DNA of 64,000 nt from the NCBI RefSeq assembly GCF_019216885.1, contig NZ_JAAQRC020000001.1, forward strand, positions 3,401,001 to 3,465,000, given 5' to 3'. Every line of letters starts with the position of its first letter. Position 1 is the first letter of the stretch. This stretch comes from Methylobacterium sp. SyP6R (GTDB lineage: Bacteria > Pseudomonadota > Alphaproteobacteria > Rhizobiales > Beijerinckiaceae). The notes beneath the pieces were generated by a model. The model saw only the letters and a list, made by a program, of their open reading frames with translations. It was not told the origin of the DNA and ran no database searches. This document shows positions 21,375 through 30,138 of this stretch, piece by piece. Made by a program: the position numbers and the translations under genes.

Positions 21375-21992
21375 GTGACGGCTCGTTGTCTCCGCGGCCT
21401 CGCCACCCTGGGCCTCGCCCTGATGGCGGGCGTGCTCGCCGCCCCGGCGCAGGCGCAGAATGCGGCGCCGCCGGACGAGGGCAACCCCTTCGTCAACATC
21501 TTCAAGTACGGCGGCACCACCAAGCCGCCCGAGGCGCCGCCCAGCCCCGACGACGTCTACTGCCCGATCATCGACGTGGCCGAGGGCGGTTCCTCGCTGC
21601 AGACCATGGCGGGCGGCACGGTGCGGACGCAGATTCGCCTCGGCCAGCTCAGCCGCTCCTGCCAGCCCGGGCCGAACGGCGGCACGATCGTCTCCATCGG
21701 CGTGCAGGGCATGGTCCTGCTCGGGCCCGGCGGCGCGCCCGGCCGCTTCAACGCTCCCGTGACCGTCACGGTGAAGAACGGCACCCAGATCATCGCCCGG
21801 CGCAGCCGCCAGGGCTCCGCGACGATCCCCGCGGGCCAGGCCAGCGGCAGCTTCACGGTGGTGGAGGACGGGATCTCCGTCCCGGCCAACCTCGCGCGCG
21901 ACTTCGAGATCGAGGTCGGCCTAGGCAGCTCGCCGAAACCCGGGCGGGCGCCCCGGCGCAAGCCCGCTGCCTCAGCCCCGGCCGACGGTTGA
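21375..21992 (+). CDS. Secreted protein of unknown function in the glycosyltransferase operon (205 aa)
   Basis: 205 residues from the GTG at 21375, preceded by GGGAGAGGA. A signal peptide (LATLGLALMAGVLAAPAQA) is followed by a Pro-rich stretch (KPPEAPPSPDDVYCP) and two Cys, then a beta-rich domain (FNAPVTVTVKNGTQIIARR, SGSFTVVEDGISVP) ending in a basic Pro/Ala tail. The pattern is familiar from alphaproteobacterial hypothetical proteins but I cannot name a family. The stop overlaps the TTG start of the next gene (TTGA), indicating coupling to the glycosyltransferases. An envelope role is inferred. Confidence 0.8.
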   Translation: MTARCLRGLATLGLALMAGVLAAPAQAQNAAPPDEGNPFVNIFKYGGTTKPPEAPPSPDDVYCPIIDVAEGGSSLQTMAGGTVRTQIRLGQLSRSCQPGPNGGTIVSIGVQGMVLLGPGGAPGRFNAPVTVTVKNGTQIIARRSRQGSATIPAGQASGSFTVVEDGISVPANLARDFEIEVGLGSSPKPGRAPRRKPAASAPADG

Positions 21993-23971
21993 CCGCCCGG
22001 GTGGCGAACTGGCGCCTCGCCCCCCGCCCGGACGATCCGGATTTTTCCCGCGCCCTGGTCTTCGAGCGGCCGACGGCCGGCCGCTGGCTCGCCCTCGATT
22101 ATGCCCTCGACCGCTTCGCCGCGCCCGTGCGCCCGCTTCTGCGCTTCTCGCGATCCGACGGCACGCACGAGGATGCGCTGCTGCCCGGCCCGGTGCTCGG
22201 GCGCGCTTCCTGGCTCGGGCCGGTGCCGCCCGGCACCGCGGACATCCTGCTCGCCGCCCCAGTGGAAGGGTTCCGGATCGAGGCGGCGCGGCTCCTCTCC
22301 CGGGCGGCCGTGCTGGCGATCGGAGCCCGCCGCCGGCCGGACAAGCTGCCGGTCGCGCTCTATCAATGGCTGCGCCGCGACGCGCGCCGCCTGCGCAACA
22401 CCCTGCGCATCGCCGCCTGCGTAAGGCCGCTTGCGCAATACCCGGCCTGGAAGGCCGAGCATGCCCGGCCCTTCGAGCCCGCCTTCGACCGGGTGCCGCC
22501 TGGGCTGCCGGGCCTCGGCCTGATCCTGGAGGCGGGGCCGGGGGACGAGGAGGCGGTCCGGCGCACCCTCGCGACCCTGCTGGCGCAGGGCCACCGCGAC
22601 TGGCGCCTCGCTCTGCACTGGCAGGGCCCGCCGCCCGCCGCCCTCCCCGGCGATCCGCGGATCTCCACCGACGCCCTGCCGGAGGGAGCGGCGATCGGGT
22701 TCCTGCGTCCCGGCGATGCCCTCGCGCCCGATGCGCTCGCCCATCTCGCCGCCGCCTTCGCCGGGCCGGAGCCCGCCGACCTCGCCCATGCCGACAGCGA
22801 GGCCGACACGCCCGAGGGCCTGCGCCCGCATCTCAAGCCGGGCTGGAGCCCGGACCTCGCCCTGACCACGCTCTATCCCGGGCGGCCGCTCCTGGTGGCG
22901 GCGGGACTCGTCGCGCGCAGCGGCTGGGCGCCGGGGCAGGGCGCGCGCGCGCTCCTCCTCGCCGCGACCCTGGCGGGGCCGGAGCGCGTCCGGCGCATCC
23001 CCCGCATCCTCTGCCGCACCGCGCCCGAGGTGCCGGATCGCGACGGCCACGCCGCCGACCTGTCGTGGGCCCTGCGCCGAGCCGGCTCGCCCGCGGCGAT
23101 GGTGCGGACCGGCGACATCCTCGATCTCGACTGGCCGCTGCCCGACCCGCCGCCCCCGGTCTCGATCATCGTCCCGACCCGCGACCGGCCGGAATTGCTG
23201 CGCGTCGCGGTGAAGGGCGTGCTGCACGACACCGCCTTTCCGAATCTCGAACTCGTCATCGTCGATAACGGCTCGACCGATCCGGCGGTCGCCGCCCTCT
23301 ACGCCGAATGGGACGCCGATCCGCGGGTGCGCCGCCTCGACCGGCCGGGTCCGTTCAACTTCTCGCGCCTCGTCAATGACGGTGCGAGCGCGAGCCGCGG
23401 CGAGGTCCTGGTGCTCCTCAACAACGACGTCGAGGTGCTGCACCCGGACTGGCTCTCCGCGATGGTGCGTCAGGCCGTCCGGCCGGAGGTCGGCGCGGTC
23501 GGAGCGAAGCTCCTGTTCGGAAACGGCCGGATCCAGCATGCCGGGGTCGTGGTCGGGCTCGGCGGCCGGGCCGGGCACATCCTGCGCAACCGCCCCGCCG
23601 ACACGCCGGGCCATCTCGGCCGGCTCACCGTCGCGCACGAGGTCGCGGGAGTCACTGCCGCTTGCCTGGCGGTGGCGCGGCACAAGTTCGAGGCGGTCGG
23701 CGGGCTCGATGCCGAGGCGTTTCCGGTCGATTTCAACGACATCGACCTCTGCCTGCGGCTTTCCGCCCGGGGCTGGCGATCGGTCTGGACCCCGAGGGCC
23801 GTGCTCGCGCACCACGAATCGGTCAGCCGAGGGCCCAGCGTCGGCGCGGCCCGGGCCCGGTTCGAAGCGGAAGGCGAGCGTTTCGCCGCGCGCTGGCGCC
23901 CGGTGATCCGGGACGACCCGTATTACCACCCGGCCTTCTCGGTCACGACCTTCGGGGAGGAGCTGGAATGA
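21989..23971 (+). CDS. Family 2 glycosyltransferase (660 aa)
   Basis: Probable inverting GT-A sugar transferase acting in surface polysaccharide synthesis; cytosolic. About 660 residues from the TTG at 21989 that overlaps the previous stop (the GTG at 22001 is also possible). The first 380 residues are an Arg/Ala/Pro-rich region with a degenerate GT2-like half. The catalytic GT2 domain starts at PVSIIVPTRDRPELLRVAV, with VIVDNGSTDP, then LLNNDVEVLHPDWL (DxD-like) and FPVDFNDIDLCLRL near the C-terminus. The next gene is a clear paralogue and overlaps by four bases (ATGA). Donor and acceptor unknown; rhamnosyltransferase-like enzymes share these motifs. Confidence 0.88.
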   Translation: MTARVANWRLAPRPDDPDFSRALVFERPTAGRWLALDYALDRFAAPVRPLLRFSRSDGTHEDALLPGPVLGRASWLGPVPPGTADILLAAPVEGFRIEAARLLSRAAVLAIGARRRPDKLPVALYQWLRRDARRLRNTLRIAACVRPLAQYPAWKAEHARPFEPAFDRVPPGLPGLGLILEAGPGDEEAVRRTLATLLAQGHRDWRLALHWQGPPPAALPGDPRISTDALPEGAAIGFLRPGDALAPDALAHLAAAFAGPEPADLAHADSEADTPEGLRPHLKPGWSPDLALTTLYPGRPLLVAAGLVARSGWAPGQGARALLLAATLAGPERVRRIPRILCRTAPEVPDRDGHAADLSWALRRAGSPAAMVRTGDILDLDWPLPDPPPPVSIIVPTRDRPELLRVAVKGVLHDTAFPNLELVIVDNGSTDPAVAALYAEWDADPRVRRLDRPGPFNFSRLVNDGASASRGEVLVLLNNDVEVLHPDWLSAMVRQAVRPEVGAVGAKLLFGNGRIQHAGVVVGLGGRAGHILRNRPADTPGHLGRLTVAHEVAGVTAACLAVARHKFEAVGGLDAEAFPVDFNDIDLCLRLSARGWRSVWTPRAVLAHHESVSRGPSVGAARARFEAEGERFAARWRPVIRDDPYYHPAFSVTTFGEELE

Positions 23972-25590
23972 GGCTGCCGCCTCACCCGGCCTTCGACATC
24001 CTGCGCTTCGCGGACCGACAGCCCGGGCCCGCCCGGCGCTGGCTCGCCCGGCTTCTTTGGGCTCTGACGCGCCCGGGCGAGGCCTGGGACGTCGCCCGGG
24101 CGCTCCTCGCGGGCAAGCGGGTACGGGCCCGCGACCGCGCCGCGATCCTGTGGGGCGCCCGCCACGCCTTCCGGCCGCCGCCGCTCCCGGCGGGCGAGGC
24201 CGGGGCGGTGCCGGGCTTACGCGTCGCCACCCCGGCCGAGATCCTGTCGGGCGCCGCCGCCCCGGCCGCCCTCGTCGTGCTGACGGCGCCGGGCCACCGG
24301 CTCGTGCCGGGCGCCCTCGACGCCATCGCCGCGGCATTCACGGCCGATCCCGGCCTCGGCGCCCTCTACGGCGACGCCGTGGTGCTCGGAGGCAGGGGCG
24401 AGCCGCGGCTGCCGGTCCTGCGGCCGGCCTTCGACCCCGACTACCTGCTCGCCGCCGACCCGATCGGCCCGGTGGTCGCTGTCCGCCGGCCGGTGCTGGA
24501 CCGGCTCGGGCTCGATCCCGCCTTGCCGGGCGCCGAGGTCGCCGACCTGCTGCTGCGGCTCGCGGCCGAAAACCCGCAGGCGATCCGCCATCTGCCGCGC
24601 CTGCTCTCGACCTGGTCGCCCTTCGCGGCCACGCCACCCGAGGGCTGGGCCCGATCGCGCCGGACGCTCGCCGAGCGGCACCTCGCGGGGGCCGGCCACG
24701 TCGAGGCGAGGGGCGGGATCCAGGCCCTGCGCCGCGACCTGCCCACGCCGCCGCTCGCCAGCCTCATCATCCCGACCCGCGACCGGGTCGAGCTGCTGCA
24801 GGCCTGCATCGAGAGCATCCGGGCCCAGACCGACTGGCCGGCCCTCGAGATCATCGTCTGCGACAACGACAGCCGCCATCCGCGCACGCTCGCCTATTTC
24901 CGGCGCCTGGAGGGGGAGGGCGTGCGGGTGCTGCCCTGCCCCGGCCCGTTCAACTTCGCCGCGATGAACAACCGGGCCGCCGACGAGGCGCGCGGCGGGC
25001 TCCTGGTCTTCGTCAACAACGACGTGGTGGCCCACCGGCCCGACTGGCTGCGGCGGATGGCCGAGGAGGCCCTGCGACCGGAGATCGGCGCGGTCGGCGC
25101 GAAGCTCCTCGACGTGCGCGAGCGCATCCAGCATTGCGGCATCGTGCTCGGCACCGGCGGCCTCGTCACCCACGCCCACCGCCACTTCCCCGGCACGGCG
25201 CCGGGCTATCTCGCCTCCTTGCGGGCGACGCACCGGGTCTCGGCGGTGACGGCGGCCTGCCTGGCGGTGGAGGCCGACAAATTCCGGGCGGTCGCCGGGT
25301 TCGACGAGACCACCTTCGCGGTCGATTTCAACGACGTCGATCTCTGCCTGCGCCTGGAGGCGGCGGGGTACCGGACCCTGGTGGTGCCGGGCGCCGTGCT
25401 CTATCACCACGAGGCGGCGAGCCGGCGCTGGAATCCGGAGGCCCGCAGCCGCCACGAAGCCGAGGTGGCGGCGTTGCGGGCGCGGTGGGGCGCGCGGCTC
25501 GATGCCGATCCCTGGTACCATCCCGGCTTCGATCCGCGGGTGGGGACGTATGTGCGGCTCAGGGCCTGGGAGGCGGCAGCTTTGCGCTGA
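23968..25590 (+). CDS. Family 2 glycosyltransferase (540 aa), paralogue of the preceding gene
   Basis: 540 residues from the ATG at 23968 (ATGA overlap). Layout matches its neighbour: a variable N-terminal half containing a weaker GT-A-like core (PAALVVLTAPGHRLVPGAL ... LYGDAVVLGG), then a full GT2 domain starting ASLIIPTRDRVELLQACI, with IIVCDNDS, FVNNDVVAHRPDWLRRM, and FAVDFNDVDLCLRLE. The last two blocks are nearly identical to those in the upstream gene, so the pair arose by tandem duplication and may add successive sugars to one polymer. It ends the operon; a palindromic repeat follows. Confidence 0.88.
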   Translation: MRLPPHPAFDILRFADRQPGPARRWLARLLWALTRPGEAWDVARALLAGKRVRARDRAAILWGARHAFRPPPLPAGEAGAVPGLRVATPAEILSGAAAPAALVVLTAPGHRLVPGALDAIAAAFTADPGLGALYGDAVVLGGRGEPRLPVLRPAFDPDYLLAADPIGPVVAVRRPVLDRLGLDPALPGAEVADLLLRLAAENPQAIRHLPRLLSTWSPFAATPPEGWARSRRTLAERHLAGAGHVEARGGIQALRRDLPTPPLASLIIPTRDRVELLQACIESIRAQTDWPALEIIVCDNDSRHPRTLAYFRRLEGEGVRVLPCPGPFNFAAMNNRAADEARGGLLVFVNNDVVAHRPDWLRRMAEEALRPEIGAVGAKLLDVRERIQHCGIVLGTGGLVTHAHRHFPGTAPGYLASLRATHRVSAVTAACLAVEADKFRAVAGFDETTFAVDFNDVDLCLRLEAAGYRTLVVPGAVLYHHEAASRRWNPEARSRHEAEVAALRARWGARLDADPWYHPGFDPRVGTYVRLRAWEAAALR

Positions 25591-25908
25591 GGCTCTACCC
25601 CCGTGAGGTTATACCTGATTTCAGAAAGTCGCGGGATCCCCTCTCCCGAGTGGGAGAGGGGTAGGAGGTGAGGGTGACACGCTGCCGAGTGAAGCACTGA
25701 CCGTTCCGCTGCCAGCACCACGCTCAGCGCTTTACACTGAAGCGCGCCACCCTCACCCCTAACCCCTCTCCCACGCGGGAGAGGGGGATGCGCTCTATTT
25801 TGTGATACCTCTGGTTTTACGACTCCAGCCTTTGAAACGACGACGGGGCCGCCCCCTCCCGGAAGCGGCCCCGCCCTCGATCCCAATCCGGCGTCAGCCG
25901 GCCTTGCG
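25591..25908. repeat. Intergenic palindromic repeat (CCCTCTCCC family)
   Basis: No gene in this gap. It contains a large inverted structure: a local hairpin CCCCTCTCCCGAGTGGGAGA at 25638-25657 continuing into GGTGAGGGTG, mirrored at 25748-25787 by CACCCTCACC then CCCTCTCCC...GGGAGAGGGGG, around about 75 bases of unrelated sequence. Related elements occur near 41.4, 48.5 and 56.0 kb. Confidence 0.7.
25844..25873 (-). terminator. Terminator-like hairpin after purC
   Basis: CGGGGCCGC / GCGGCCCCG, 9-bp stem with a 12-base loop, 36 bases past the purC stop and followed on the minus strand by TCGTCGTTTC. Plausible intrinsic terminator. Confidence 0.5.
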
Positions 25909-26703
25909 TCACTGCACCAGGCGCGGTCCGCCGGTCTGCACCTTCTCGTTCTCGCCCAGGATGCCGAGGCGGCGGGCCACCTCGGTATAGGCCTCGATCA
26001 GGCCGCCGAGATCCTTGCGGAAGCGGTCCTTGTCGAGCTTGTCCTGGCTCTTGATGTCCCAGAGGCGGCAGGAATCCGGAGAGATTTCGTCGGCGACGAC
26101 GATGCGCATCATGTCGCCTTCCCAGAGCCGGCCGGTCTCCATCTTGAAGTCGACGAGGCGGATGCCGACGCCGAGGAAGAGACCCGACATGAAGTCGTTG
26201 ACCCGGATGGCCAGCGCCATGATGTCGTCGATCTCCTGCGGCGTCGCCCAGCCGAAGGCGGTGATGTGCTCCTCCGACACCATCGGGTCGTTGAGCTGGT
26301 CGTTCTTGTAGTAGAACTCGATGATCGAGCGCGGGAGCTGGGTGCCCTCTTCGAGGCCCAGCCGCGTTGCCAGCGAGCCCGCCGCCACGTTGCGCACCAC
26401 CACCTCGAGCGGGATGATCTCGACCTCGCGGATCAGCTGCTCGCGCATGTTCAGCCGGCGGATGAAGTGCGTCGGCACGCCGATGTCGTTGAGGTGCTGG
26501 AACACGAATTCGGAGATCCGGTTGTTCAGCACGCCCTTGCCGTCGATCACCTCGTGCTTCTTGGCGTTGAAGGCGGTCGCGTCGTCCTTGAAATGCTGGA
26601 TGAGCGTGCCGGGCTCGGGACCCTCGTAGAGGACCTTCGCCTTGCCCTCGTAGATGCGACGGCGGCGGTTCATAGGCGTGTACCGTGGTTTGAGGAAGTC
26701 CAT
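25909..26703 (-). CDS. purC: Phosphoribosylaminoimidazole-succinocarboxamide (SAICAR) synthase
   Basis: ATP-dependent joining of CAIR and aspartate in de novo purine synthesis. 264 residues from the ATG at 26703; the ATG at 26673 ([13 protein letters not shown]) would give about 254, and family members usually begin near that point, so the first ten residues are uncertain. Diagnostic blocks: [12 protein letters not shown] (ATP site), [28 protein letters not shown] and [13 protein letters not shown]. It stands alone here, without purS/Q/L. A hairpin lies downstream. Confidence 0.96.
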   Translation of the reverse strand: MDFLKPRYTPMNRRRRIYEGKAKVLYEGPEPGTLIQHFKDDATAFNAKKHEVIDGKGVLNNRISEFVFQHLNDIGVPTHFIRRLNMREQLIREVEIIPLEVVVRNVAAGSLATRLGLEEGTQLPRSIIEFYYKNDQLNDPMVSEEHITAFGWATPQEIDDIMALAIRVNDFMSGLFLGVGIRLVDFKMETGRLWEGDMMRIVVADEISPDSCRLWDIKSQDKLDKDRFRKDLGGLIEAYTEVARRLGILGENEKVQTGGPRLVQ

Positions 26704-27060
26704 GGGGCCGAGGCTCCTGACGACGTGTGGGACCCGCGGCGCGGCGACCTCTGAGGTAAGGAGGTCGGGCCGGGGGACGCGTCGCTCCGGGCGTCCCGGC
26801 GGCCGGGGGCAAATTACCCGAACCGCGAAGGCAGCACAACGCGTTAGCCTGTGCGCCGGGGAGAGCCCGGACGCCGCTGCGATGGATTGCGGTCGTTGGT
26901 CGCGCCCATATGCTCATCGAGTGACGAAGTTGCAAGCGTGGCGGGAAGGGGCGGCATGTCGCGGACGGGGGCTTGCGTGCCTCGACGGAGGCCTCCGGCC
27001 TGACCTAAGCTCCGGGTACGAGCCGCACGGGAACCGGCGGCCGATCCGGGAGGGATCACG
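26704..27060. other. Divergent intergenic region purC / aldolase
   Basis: No gene supported on either strand. It must carry the promoters for purC (minus) and the HpcH-type aldolase (plus). A GGGAGGG ribosome-binding site lies 7 bases before the aldolase ATG. No operator or riboswitch was recognised. Confidence 0.5.
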
Positions 27061-27858
27061 ATGGCGGAACGAGCGATGGCGGAACGGGGCGGCGCGGTGG
27101 CGGCGCTGGCGGCACGGTTCCGCGAGGGCAAGCCGCTGATCACCGCCTGGTGCGGCATTCCCGAGCCCTCGGTCGCGGGGCTGCTCGCCGCCGAGGCGTT
27201 CGACACCGTGACGCTCGACATGCAGCACGGCGCCCACGACTTCGACAGCATCAGCCGAACCGTCGCGCTGGTCGCGGCCCGCGGCAAGCCGACCCTGGCG
27301 CGGGTCCCGGTCGGCGGCTTCGCTACCGTGTCGCGCCTGCTCGATGCCGGTATCTCCGGGATCATCGCCCCGATGGTCAACACCGTGGAGGATGCGAAGC
27401 GCTTCGCGGCCATGGCCAAGTACCCGCCCCTCGGCGAGCGCAGCTGGGGCCCGGCCCCGGCCCTGATGCTGTCGGGCCTTTCCCCTGAGACCTACCTCAA
27501 GGAGGCCAACGGCTTCTGCCAGACGCTGGCGATGATCGAGACCAAGGAGGCGCTCGCCGCCCTCGACGACATCCTCGCGGTGGACGGGATCGACGGCATC
27601 TTCATCGGCCCCTCCGACCTCTCGATCGCGCTGTCGAACGGCGCCGGCCTCGACCCCGACGGCGCGGCGGTGCGCGACGCGCTCAAGCACGCCATGGCGC
27701 GCACCCGGGCGGCGGGCAAGCGGATCGGCATCTACTCCCTGTCCGGCCCGCGCACCCGAGAGCTGATCGCCGAGGGCTTCGACCTGATCGCGCTCTCGGG
27801 CGACGGCGCCCTGCTGCGGGCCGGTGCTGCGGCGGCGCTGAAGGAGGCGCGGGGCTAA
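27061..27858 (+). CDS. HpcH/HpaI aldolase / citrate lyase family protein
   Basis: Class II, metal-dependent pyruvate aldolase, 265 residues. Conserved blocks: DTVTLDMQHGAHDF, LARVPVGGFATVSRLLDAG, GIIAPMVNTVEDA, MIETKEAL (metal-binding Glu) and GIDGIFIGPSDLSIALS (metal-binding Asp). These place it with 4-hydroxy-2-oxoheptanedioate aldolases, but family members also act on 2-keto-3-deoxy sugar acids and similar substrates. GGGAGGG upstream supports the ATG at 27061. Its TAA stop shares bases with the stop of the convergent esterase. Confidence 0.92.
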   Translation: MAERAMAERGGAVAALAARFREGKPLITAWCGIPEPSVAGLLAAEAFDTVTLDMQHGAHDFDSISRTVALVAARGKPTLARVPVGGFATVSRLLDAGISGIIAPMVNTVEDAKRFAAMAKYPPLGERSWGPAPALMLSGLSPETYLKEANGFCQTLAMIETKEALAALDDILAVDGIDGIFIGPSDLSIALSNGAGLDPDGAAVRDALKHAMARTRAAGKRIGIYSLSGPRTRELIAEGFDLIALSGDGALLRAGAAAALKEARG

Positions 27859-28535
27859 ACGCGCCGCGCCGCCCGGGCGAAGCCCGCGGCGAGGAAGTGC
27901 CCGGCATGGTGCAGGGCGCCGTCGTCGATGCCGTGGCCGATCCCGGCGGAGAGATGCCACTCCGCCGGCACGTCGGCCGCCGCCAGGGCTTCCGCGGAGA
28001 GGAACATCGCGTCGACCGGAATCACCTCGTCCTGGTCGCCATGGGCGAGGAGGACCGGCGGCACCGCCCGGACCTGCGGCTTCAGGCTCTCGGGCCCCTG
28101 GCCCTCCTCCATCACCAGCATGCCGGACAGGCCGACGACCGCCGCCACCGGGGCGGGCCTGCGCAAGGCGACGTGCAGGGCCATCATGCAGCCCTGGCTG
28201 AACCCCACCAGCGCCAATTGGTGCGGCCCCAACCCCAGGGCCTCGAGCTCAGCATCGAGGAAGGCATCCAGCGTCGGGCCGGCCCGGTTCACCCCGCGCC
28301 AGCGCTCGTGCGGATCGCGGAAGGTGAGGGAGAACCATTGCCGGCCGAAACCCTGGATGCAGGGCTCGGGCGCGTGCGGCGCCACGAAGGCGGCGTCGGG
28401 CAGGAGCGGCTGCCATTCCTGGGCGAGGTCGATCAGGTCGTTACCGTCGGCGCCGAAGCCGTGCAGCAGGACGACGAGCTGGCGCGGCTTCGCCCCCGAG
28501 CGGGGCATCAGGCGCGGGCCGGTGAGGATCGGCAT
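27855..28535 (-). CDS. Alpha/beta hydrolase, phospholipase/carboxylesterase family
   Basis: Serine esterase of the YpfH/EstB-like family, 226 residues from the ATG at 28535 (GGAG upstream; the ATG at 28550 would add five residues). Oxyanion region VVLLHGFGADGNDLIDLA; nucleophile Ser in VGFSQGCMMAL; catalytic Asp in LLAHGDQDEVIP; His in GIGHGIDD. No signal peptide, so cytosolic. The stop overlaps that of the convergent aldolase gene. The natural substrate is unknown. Confidence 0.9.
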   Translation of the reverse strand: MPILTGPRLMPRSGAKPRQLVVLLHGFGADGNDLIDLAQEWQPLLPDAAFVAPHAPEPCIQGFGRQWFSLTFRDPHERWRGVNRAGPTLDAFLDAELEALGLGPHQLALVGFSQGCMMALHVALRRPAPVAAVVGLSGMLVMEEGQGPESLKPQVRAVPPVLLAHGDQDEVIPVDAMFLSAEALAAADVPAEWHLSAGIGHGIDDGALHHAGHFLAAGFARAARRV

Positions 28536-28562
28536 CGGGTCGGGCTCCATGCGGCTCAGGAC

Positions 28563-28615
28563 GGAAGGGGCGCGCCGTCGCGCGATCTACGAGGGAAGGG
28601 GCGCGCCGTCGCGCG
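28563..28615. repeat. 22-bp direct repeat across the alkA stop codon
   Basis: GGAAGGGGCGCGCCGTCGCG plus two bases occurs identically at 28563-28584 and 28594-28615, a 31-base period. The second copy encodes the last residues of the AlkA-like protein; the first lies after its stop, in the leader of the esterase gene. Confidence 0.8.
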
Positions 28616-29288
28616 CTTTCGCCACCCGGTAATAGGACCACAGCACCTTGGCGGCGACCCCGCGCCAGGGCCGCCACGCCTCGGCCCGGGCTATGAGGGC
28701 CGCAGGGTTCGGCCGGGTCTCCAGGCCGTCGGCGAGGCGCGCCGCTTCCTGAAGGGCGAGATCCCCGGCGGGGAACGCGTCGGGATGGCCGAGGCAGAAC
28801 AGCAGGTAGACATCCGCCGTCCAGGGCCCGATGCCGTGCACCGCCACCATCAGTCGGTGGGCCTCGTCGGCCGAACGCGCGTGCAGGGTATCGAGGGGCA
28901 GGGCGCCACCGATGACCGCCTCCGCCGCCGCCCTCAAGGTGCGGATCTTCGGCGCCGACAGGCCGGCCCCGCGCAACATCTCGTCCGGCGCCTCCGTCAG
29001 GGTCTCGGCGGTGAGGTCCGGCAGGCCGGCGGTCAGCCGGCCCCAGATCGCCGAGGCAGCGGCGGTCGAGATCTGCTGTCCCACCACGATGCCGGCGAGC
29101 CCCTCGAAGCCGGGCGCGCGCTTGCGCAAGACCGGTTGCGCGCCTTGCGCCACCAGCCGCGCCATCACCGGATCGCGCGCCGCCAGCGCCGCCGTCCCCT
29201 CGCGCAGGGCGGCCTCGGAATCGAGCAGCGGGCCGGTGACGCCGGCCTCGGGCGGGCTTATGGCGTGAGGATCTGTCTTCGTCCGCAT
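28587..29288 (-). CDS. DNA-3-methyladenine glycosylase, AlkA/MPG2 (HhH-GPD) type
   Basis: Base-excision repair enzyme removing alkylated purines. 233 residues from the ATG at 29288. Helix-hairpin-helix region VHGIGPWTADVYLLF and the catalytic Asp in FPAGDLALQ, 15-20 residues later, identify the HhH-GPD superfamily; GIVVGQQISTAAASAIWGRL is the usual DNA-facing helix. It lacks the extra N-terminal domain of E. coli AlkA, as do most alphaproteobacterial homologues. The frame is open far upstream (to 29996) only because it runs antisense to gluQRS. It is divergent from gluQRS with start codons about six bases apart. Confidence 0.92.
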   Translation of the reverse strand: MRTKTDPHAISPPEAGVTGPLLDSEAALREGTAALAARDPVMARLVAQGAQPVLRKRAPGFEGLAGIVVGQQISTAAASAIWGRLTAGLPDLTAETLTEAPDEMLRGAGLSAPKIRTLRAAAEAVIGGALPLDTLHARSADEAHRLMVAVHGIGPWTADVYLLFCLGHPDAFPAGDLALQEAARLADGLETRPNPAALIARAEAWRPWRGVAAKVLWSYYRVAKARDGAPLPS

Positions 29289-29294
29289 GCCGCC

Positions 29295-30128
29295 GTGCCG
29301 TCTCCCCGCCTGCGCTTCGCCCCGAGCCCGAACGGGCGCCTGCATCTCGGCCACGCCTATTCGGCCCTCCTCAACGCGCAGTTCGCCCGGGCGCTGCACG
29401 GTGATCTGCTGCTGCGCATCGAGGACATCGACCCGCTCCGCTGCCGGCCGGAACTGACGAACGGCCTGATCGACGACCTCGCCTGGCTCGGCCTCAGCTT
29501 CCCGGACCCGGTCTGGCGCCAGTCGGCCCGGATGTCCACCTACCGCGCCGCCCTCGACGATCTTCGGGCGCGGGGCCTCGTCTATCCCTGCACCTGTACC
29601 CGGCGGGAGATCCAGGCGGCGTCGGGCGAGGCCCGCGATCCGGACGGGGCGCCGCTCTATCCCGGCACATGCCGGGGCAGGGCGGTCCCGCAGGAGCCTC
29701 ATGCCTGGCGCCTCGACAGTGCGCGGGCGCTGGCACTCTGCCCCGGGCCTCACACCTACACCGCCTTCGCGCCGGGCGAGCCCGACGCGATCCGGTTTGC
29801 GGATCCGGCCCGCTGGGGCGACGCGGTCCTCGCCCGCAAGGACGTGCCGACGAGCTACCACCTCGCCGTGGTGCTCGACGACGCCGCGCAAGGAATCACC
29901 CACGTGGTTCGCGGCCGGGACCTCGAAGCCGCCACCGATCTCCACGTGCTGCTCCAGCGCCTGCTCGGCCTGCCGACCCCGCGCTACCACCATCACGGCC
30001 TGATCCGCGACGCGGCGGGGCAGAAGCTGTCGAAGAGCCTGGGCTCCGAGGCGCTGGCGGCGTTGCGCGAGCGCGGGACGCGCCCGGGGGAGGTGCGGGC
30101 GCGGCTCGGATTCGCCGGGGAGCCGTGA
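29295..30128 (+). CDS. gluQRS: tRNA glutamyl-Q(34) synthetase (GluQRS)
   Basis: Truncated glutamyl-tRNA synthetase paralogue that glutamylates queuosine-34 of tRNA-Asp. 277 residues from the GTG at 29295 (GTG at 29265 possible), the normal length without an anticodon-binding domain. HIGH-type motif FAPSPNGRLHLGHAYSALL; KMSKS-type motif GQKLSKSLGSEAL; a zinc site formed by CTCTRREI and YPGTCRG; substrate motif RIEDIDPLRCRP. The start is directly back-to-back with the alkA-like gene, so their promoters must overlap the partner's coding sequence or be shared. Confidence 0.93.
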   Translation: MPSPRLRFAPSPNGRLHLGHAYSALLNAQFARALHGDLLLRIEDIDPLRCRPELTNGLIDDLAWLGLSFPDPVWRQSARMSTYRAALDDLRARGLVYPCTCTRREIQAASGEARDPDGAPLYPGTCRGRAVPQEPHAWRLDSARALALCPGPHTYTAFAPGEPDAIRFADPARWGDAVLARKDVPTSYHLAVVLDDAAQGITHVVRGRDLEAATDLHVLLQRLLGLPTPRYHHHGLIRDAAGQKLSKSLGSEALAALRERGTRPGEVRARLGFAGEP

Positions 30129-30138
30129 GGCGGCCCGT

